From NCBI GenBank assembly GCA_032158295.1, contig JASTWB010000062.1, forward strand, positions 1 through 64,000: a DNA stretch of 64,000 bases. Reading direction: 5' to 3'. This DNA is from Pycnopodia helianthoides (lineage: Eukaryota; Echinodermata; Asteroidea; Forcipulatida; Asteriidae). The translations under genes were made by a program, and so were the position numbers. The notes under the pieces are model-generated. The model saw only the letters and a list, made by a program, of their open reading frames with translations. It did no database searches and was not told the DNA's origin. Below, in pieces: positions 57,001-64,000 of this stretch; position 1 is the first letter of the stretch; each line of letters opens with the position of its first letter.

Positions 57001-60000
57001 TTATAGTTTGGAGACTTTCAGATCATAACATATGCGCCGCAGGCTGATGGAACCACATTTAAAGTGTCTTTTTGTGTTGTTATGATAACAAGCCCAGTCT
57101 GTTCTGTGAGGTTTGCATCACTGGACCGCTAGGCCACAACACGCCACTAATTATTGTAGAACAGGACAAGGGATGATTGCATAGTCAGATTACGGGTCAG
57201 GCTCAATCCAGATTGGATTTCGAGCAGCAGAGGCAAACTTATAATTTCAAAATCTGTTGGAGTTAAGTAACCAAGTGTAGAAAAAACTTGAATTGGTCAG
57301 TAGTGGTCACTGATCTCTGGTCAGTCCCTCCTGCTACCAATTACCCACTTGTCACTTGTGTGCACAAACCATTTTACCTTGACTTGCCACAGTCCTAAAA
57401 AAAAAAATACACTTACAAAATCTGTGTCTGCAGTTTCTTCCCAGAACATAATTATTTGCAAACTTTTTATATGTGTTCTTCTGAATTGTCTTTGTCCAGT
57501 AGGCACAGCTTTTTCTTCAAATGTTTGTGCTGTATGTGTCGCCTCTACATCCCATGGCTCATGAAAAGGTACAGTTGAGTATTATTAAACGTGTAATACA
57601 GGTAGCTCTGGTAGAAGAGACAGTTTGTGACCTAAATCAAAAGTTCAGTTTTCGGGAAGTTTCTTCTTCCCCATATCGTTTCTGACGGTAGTCAGCTTGA
57701 AAAGCCCTATGGAATTTGCCCCTTGTTCCGGGGCTTGAACTTGGTTGGGAAATCCACAGGAATGCAGGGCTTGAATGTTGCCTACAATATGCAGTAACCA
57801 CTAGTAAGACCAGAATTTATGTTACAAGACCAGAATCAAAGAGAGAAATCCATTATCTACACAGTTTAACATGTAAACTGTTTTTATCTGAACAAGCACT
57901 GACGCAAAAGTGATTTCATTTCTTTATGGGGTGGGTAGTTCAAAAACAGAGTTGGAAGATATTTAGCAGATTGAGTCAAAGTTAACATTGGATTTTATAT
58001 CTTTCTTCCTCAAGTAACTACTTCGTGATGTACATTACATGTATTTTTCGGGTCTGCGTTCCAAATCAAAATGATGGCCTTTGCTCCTGCAGGGTTATGA
58101 TGTTGCTTGCCACTCGTCAGAATTTAGTGTGTGAGGGCTGAATTTAATTTCTGATCAGACACTTTGGTCTGTGTCTAGCTGTTTGCTGGAGGTGATTTTA
58201 CCCCGCAAACCAGCTCATTTACACTGCCAAAGAACTGTTTTTTTGCCATCCTTAGAGCAGCCAACTCTCCCTGTTTCTGCGAAAATAAATCCATCTTTCC
58301 ATGTTCAGATAAACAAATTTGAAAATTCCCCAATTAATTTAGGTTTTCCCCCATGTTCTTCATAACGCCCAATTTATTGTAGAAAAAATCCTTGACTGCA
58401 AGATGAAAATGTTGGCAGCTTGACCTTAGAGTGGTCTTTTGCATATAAGATCTTCTCTTGAAATCGTACACTTTCTAACTTAACTGTTGAAGCTTGTTAG
58501 ACCCTATCAATATTTGAAGTTGTTGATATTTTCTTATTGAATCAAGTTTTATATCAGTGGGATTTTGTTTGAATTTTTTGTTGCACCTGAGAAAGTACAG
58601 GCTCTTTGAGATATTGACCTTCACTTATAGTTTGGAGACTTTCAGATCATAACATATGCGCCGCAGGCTGATGGAACCACATTTAAAGTCTCTTTTTGTG
58701 TTGTTATGATAACAAGCCCAGTCTGTTCTGTGAGGTTTGCATCACTGGACCGCTAGGCCACAACACGCCACTAATTATTGTAGAACAGGACAAGGGATGA
58801 TTGCATAGTCAGATTATGGGTCAGGCTCAATCCAGATTGGATTTCGAGCAGCAGAGGCAAACTTATAATTTCAAAATCTGTTGGAGTTAAGTAACCAAGT
58901 GTAGAAAAAACTTGAATTGGTCAGTAGTGGTCACTGATCTCTGGTCAGTCCCTCCTGCTACCAATTACCCACTTGTCACTTGTGTGCACAAACCATTTTA
59001 CCTTGACTTGCCACAGTCCTAAAAAAAAAAATACACTTACAAAATCTGTGTCTGCAGTTTCTTCCCAGAACATAATTATTTGCAAACTTTTTATATGTGT
59101 TCTTCTGAATTGTCTTTGTCCAGTAGGCACAGCTTTTTCTTCAAATGTTTGTGCTGTATGTGTCGCCTCTACATCCCATGGCTCATGAAAAGGTACAGTT
59201 GAGTATTATTAAACGTGTAATACAGGTAGCTCTGGTAGAAGAGACAGTTTGTGACCTAAATCAAAAGTTCAGTTTTCGGGAAGTTTCTTCTTCCCCATAT
59301 CGTTTCTGACGGTAGTCAGCTTGAAAAGCCCTATGGAATTTGCCCCTTGTTCCGGGGCTTGAACTTGGTTGGGAAATCCACAGGAATGCAGGGCTTGCAT
59401 GTTGCCTACAATATGCAGTAACCACTAGTAAGACCAGAATTTTGTTACAAGACCAGAATCAAAGAGAGAAATCCATTATCTACACAGTTTTAACATGTAA
59501 ACTGTTTTTATCTGAACAAGCACTGACGCAAAAGTGATTTCATTTCTTTTATGGGGTGGGTAGTTCAAAAACAGAGTTGGAAGATATTTAGCAGATTGAC
59601 TCAAAGTTAACATTGGATTTTATATCTTTCTTCCTCAAGTAACTACTTCGTGATGTACATTACATGTATTTTTCGGGTCTGCGTTCCAATCAAAATGATG
59701 GCCTTTGCTCCTGCAGGGTTATGATGTTGCTTGCCACTCGTCAGAATTTAGTGTGTGAGGGCTGAATTTAATTTCTGATCAGACACTTTGGTCTGTGTCT
59801 AGCTGTTTGCTGGAGGTGATTTTACCCCGCAAACCAGCTCATTTACACTGCCAAAGAACTGTTTTTTTGCCATCCTTAGAGCAGCCAACTCTCCCTGTTT
59901 CTGCGAAAATAAATCCATCTTTCCATGTTCAGATAAACAAATTTGAAAATCTCCCCAATTAATTTAGGTTTTCCCCCATGTTCTTCATAACGCCCAATTT

Positions 60001-63000
60001 ATTGTAGAAAAAATCCTTGACTGCAAGATGAAAATGTTGGCAGCTTGACCTTAGAGTGGTCTTTTGCATATAAGATCTTCTCTTGAAATCGTACACTTTC
60101 TAACTTAACTGTTGAAGCTTGTTAAACCCTATCAATATTTGAAGTTGTTGATATTTTCCTTATTGAATCAAGTTTTATATCAGTGGGATTTTGTTTGAAT
60201 TTTTTGTTGCACCTGAGAAAGTACAGGCTCTTTGAGATATTGACCTTCACTTATAGTTTGGAGACTTTCAGATCATAACATATGCGCCGCAGGCTGATGG
60301 AACCACATTTAAAGTGTCTTTTTGTGTTGTTATGATAACAAGCCCAGTCTGTTCTGTGAGGTTTGCATCACTGGACCGCTAGGCCACAACACGCCACTAA
60401 TTATTGTAGAACAGGACAAGGGATGATTGCATAGTCAGATTATGGGTCAGGCTCAATCCAGATTGGATTTCGAGCAGCAGAGGCAAACTTATAATTTCAA
60501 AATCTGTTGGAGTTAAGTAACCAAGTGTAGAAAAAACTTGAATTGGTCAGTAGTGGTCACTGATCTCTGGTCAGTCCCTCCTGCTACCAATTACCCACTT
60601 GTCACTTGTGTGCACAAACCATTTTACCTTGACTTGCCACAGTCCTAAAAAAAAAAATACACTTACAAAATCTGTGTCTGCAGTTTCTTCCCAGAACATA
60701 ATTATTTGCAAACTTTTTATATGTGTTCTTCTGAATTGTCTTTGTCCAGTAGGCACAGCTTTTTCCTCAAATGGTTGTGCTGTCTGTGTCGCCTCTACAT
60801 CCCATGGCTCATGAAAAGGTACAGTTGAGTATTATTAAACGTGTAATACAGGTAGCTCTGGTAGAAGAGACAGTTTGTGACCTAAATCAAAAGTTCAGTT
60901 TTCGGGAAGTTTCTTCTTCCCCATATCGTTTCTGACTGTAGTCAGCTTGAAAAGCCCTATGGAATTTGCCCCTTGTTCCAGGACTTGAACTTGGTTGGGA
61001 AATCCACAAGAATAGAGGGCTTGCATGTTGCCTACAATATGCAGTAACCACTAGTATGACCAGAATTTCTGTTACAAGACCAGAATCAAAGAGAGAAATC
61101 CATTATCTACACAGTTTAACATGTAAACTGTTTTTATCTGAACAAGCACTGACGCAAAAGTGATTTCATTTCTTTTATGTGGTGGGTAGTTCAAAAACAG
61201 AGTTGGAAGATATTTAGCAGATTGACTCAAAGTTAATATTGGATTTTATATCTTTCTTCCTCAAGTAACTACTTCGTGATGTACATTACATGTATTTTTC
61301 GGGTCTGCGTTCCAACTCAAAATGATGGCCTTTGCTCCTGCAGGGTTATGATGTTGCTTGCCACTCGTCAGAATTTAGTGTGTGAGGGCTGAATTTAATT
61401 TCTGATCAGACACTTTGGTCTGTGTCTAGCTGTTTGCTGGAGGTGATTTTACCCCGCAAACCAGCTCATGTACACTGCCAAAGAACTGTTTTTTTGCCAT
61501 CCTTAGAGCAGCCAACTCTCCCTGTTTCTGCGAAAATAAATCCATCTCTCCATGTTCAGATAAACAAATTTGAAAATCTCCCCAATTATTTTAGGTTTTC
61601 CCCCATGTTCTTCATAACGCCCAGATTGTTGTAGGAATTTTCATTGACTGCAAGATGAAAATGTTGGCAGCTTGACCTCAGAGTGGTCTTTTGCATATAA
61701 GATCTTCTCTTGAAATCGTACACTTTCTAACTTAACTGTTGAAGCTTGTTAAACCCTGTCAATATTTGAAGTTGTTGATACTTTCCTTATTGAATCAAGT
61801 TTTATATCAGTGGGATTTTGTTTGAATTTTTTATTGCACCTGAGAAAGTACAGGCTCTTTGAGTTATTGACCTTCACTTATAGTTTGGAGACTTTCAGAT
61901 CATAACATATGCGCCGCAGGCTGATGGAACCACATTTAAAGTGTCTTTTTGTGTTGTTATGATAACAAGCCCAGTCTGTTCTGTGAGGTTTGCATCACTG
62001 GACCGCTAGGCCACAACACGCCACTAATTATTGTAGAACAGGACAAGGGATGATTGCATAGTCAGATTACGGGTCAGGCTCAATCCAGATTGGATTTCGA
62101 GCAGCAGAGGCAAACTTATAATTTCAAAATCTGTTGGAGTTAAGTAACCAAGTGTAGAAAAAACTTGAATTGGTCAGTAGTGGTCACTGATCTCTGGTCA
62201 GTCCCTCCTGCTACCAATTACCCACTTGTCACTTGTGTGCACAAACCATTTTACCTTGACTTGCCACAGTCCTAAAAAAAAAAAATACACTTACAAAATC
62301 TGTGTCTGCAGTTTCTTCCCAGAACATAATTATTTGCAAACTTTTTATATGTGTTCTTCTGAATTGTCTTTGTCCAGTAGGCACAGCTTTTTCTTCAAAT
62401 GTTTGTGCTGTATGTGTCGCCTCTACATCCCATGGCTCATGAAAAGGTACAGTTGAGTATTATTAAACGTGTAATACAGGTAGCTCTGGTAGAAGAGACA
62501 GTTTGTGACCTAAATCAAAAGTTCAGTTTTCGGGAAGTTTCTTCTTCCCCATATCGTTTCTGACGGTAGTCAGCTTGAAAAGCCCTATGGAATTTGCCCC
62601 TTGTTCCGGGGCTTGAACTTGGTTGGGAAATCCACAGGAATGCAGGGCTTGCATGTTGCCTACAATATGCAGTAACCACTAGTAAGACCAGAATTTCTGT
62701 TACAAGACCAGAATCAAAGAGAGAAATCCATTATCTAGACATTTTAACATGTAAACTGTTTTTATCTGAACAAGCACTGACGCAAAAGTGATTTCATTTC
62801 TTTTATGGGGTGGGTAGTTCAAAAACAGAGTTGGAAGATATTTAGCAGATTGACTCAAAGTTAACATTGGATTTTATATCTTTCTTCCTCAAGTAACTAC
62901 TTCGTGATGTACATTACATGTATTTTTCGGGTCTGCGTTCCAAATCAAAATGATGGCCTTTGCTCCTGCAGGGTTATGATGTTGCTTGCCACTCGTCAGA

Positions 63001-64000
63001 ATTTAGTGTGTGAGGGCTGAATTTAATTTCTGATCAGACACTTTGGTCTGTGTCTAGCTGTTTGCTGGAGGTGATTTTACCCCGCAAACCAGCTCATTTA
63101 CACTGCCAAAGAACTGTTTTTTTGCCATCCTTAGAGCAGCCAACTCTCCCTGTTTCTGCGAAAATAAATCCATCTTTCCATGTTCAGATAAACAAATTTG
63201 AAAATCTCCCCAATTAATTTAGGTTTTCCCCCATGTTCTTCATAACGCCCAATTTATTGTAGAAAAAATCCTTGACTGCAAGATGAAAATGTTGGCAGCT
63301 TGACCTTAGAGTGGTCTTTTGCATATAAGATCTTCTCTTGAAATCGTACACTTTCTAACTTAACTGTTGAAGCTTGTTAAACCCTATCAATATTTGAAGT
63401 TGTTGATATTTTCCTTATTGAATCAAGTTTTATATCAGTGGGATTTTGTTTGAATTTTTTGTTGCACCTGAGAAAGTACAGGCTCTTTGAGATATTGACC
63501 TTCACTTATAGTTTGGAGACTTTCAGATCATAACATATGCGCCGCAGGCTGATGGAACCACATTTAAAGTCTCTTTTTGTGTTGTTATGATAACAAGCCC
63601 AGTCTGTTCTGTGAGGTTTGCATCACTGGACCGCTAGGCCACAACACGCCACTAATTATTGTAGAACAGGACAAGGGATGATTGCATAGTCAGATTACGG
63701 GTCAGGCTAAATCCAGATTGGATTTCGAGCAGCAGAGGCAAACTTATAATTTCAAAATCTGTTGGAGTTAAGTAACCAAGTGTAGAAAAAACTTGAATTG
63801 GTCAGTAGTGGTCACTGATCTCTGGTCAGTCCCTCCTGCTACCAATTACCCACTTGTCACTTGTGTGCACAAACCATTTTACCTTGACTTGCCACAGTCC
63901 TAAAAAAAAAAATACACTTACAAAATCTGTGTCTGCAGTTTCTTCCCAGAACATAAATATTTGCAAACTTTTTATATGTGTTCTTCTGAATTGTCTTTGT
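54036..64000 (+). repeat. Satellite array 2, 1.62 kb unit
   Basis: Using the anchor GTGTAGAAAAAACTTGAATT, units start at 54036, 55651, 57275, 58899, 60525, 62152 and 63780, giving periods of 1615-1628 bp. There are six full units and a partial one cut by the window. Units are far more uniform than in satellite 1. Recurrent open frames of 60-76 codons on both strands exist in each unit but carry no recognised domain, and frame breaks differ between copies. Splice-like phrases recur but no consistent gene model emerges. No rRNA, snRNA or histone gene was recognised in the unit. No sequence similarity to satellite 1 was seen. Confidence 0.97.

Noticed and set aside
54036..64000. Repeated open frames on both strands of satellite 2 (for example 57349-57564 and minus 57321-57506)
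   Set aside because: They overlap each other on opposite strands, contain no known domain and arise simply because the unit is repeated.

Overview
This is eukaryotic, animal nuclear DNA, not a prokaryotic replicon. It has GT-AG introns, a multi-exon gene with vertebrate homology, a non-LTR retrotransposon, many inverted-repeat transposons, tRNA-derived SINE pieces and two large satellite arrays. Several of the small TTAA-flanked elements and a tRNA-headed SINE resemble repeats I associate with echinoderm genomes, so an echinoderm, perhaps a sea star, is my best guess. That assignment rests on recall and was not tested.

Layout. 1-16920: a tandem satellite of about 1.09 kb units (15 full units and one internally deleted edge unit), open at the left window edge. 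16921-23337: AT-rich spacer with a tRNA-like SINE and three separate inverted-repeat elements. 23338-40907: thirteen exons on the + strand that encode the N-terminal half of a TTC17-like tetratricopeptide repeat protein. Introns are packed with MITEs, and intron 2 carries a 6.6 kb foldback element whose long inverted arms are built of roughly 290 bp tandem repeats and enclose a dead LINE. 40908-46511: transposon debris, a tandem segmental duplication, and two coding-like terminal exons with a poly(A) signal. 46512-49850: low-complexity and degenerate tandem repeats. 49850-64000: a second, unrelated satellite with 1.62 kb units. Its first unit is split by a 3.04 kb TTAA-flanked transposon, and its later units show a three-unit higher-order pattern.

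The only convincing host gene is the TTC17-like one. It reads as a normal gene only after allowing for three single-base deletions, each in a homopolymer run (24321-24324, 36599-36601, 40757-40760). Two in-frame stops also need explaining (36579-36581, 39650-39652). The left satellite likewise shows many scattered one-base gaps. Together these suggest consensus errors in a long-read assembly, though a decaying gene copy cannot be excluded. The exon for the signal peptide and most of the C-terminal half of TTC17 were not found here.

The most unusual structures are the LINE-containing foldback element inside TTC17 intron 2, the two satellites with higher-order or mosaic structure, and the transposon inserted in the edge unit of the second satellite. 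All exon calls come from reading splice sites and homology by eye. Copy similarities are visual estimates, not alignments.
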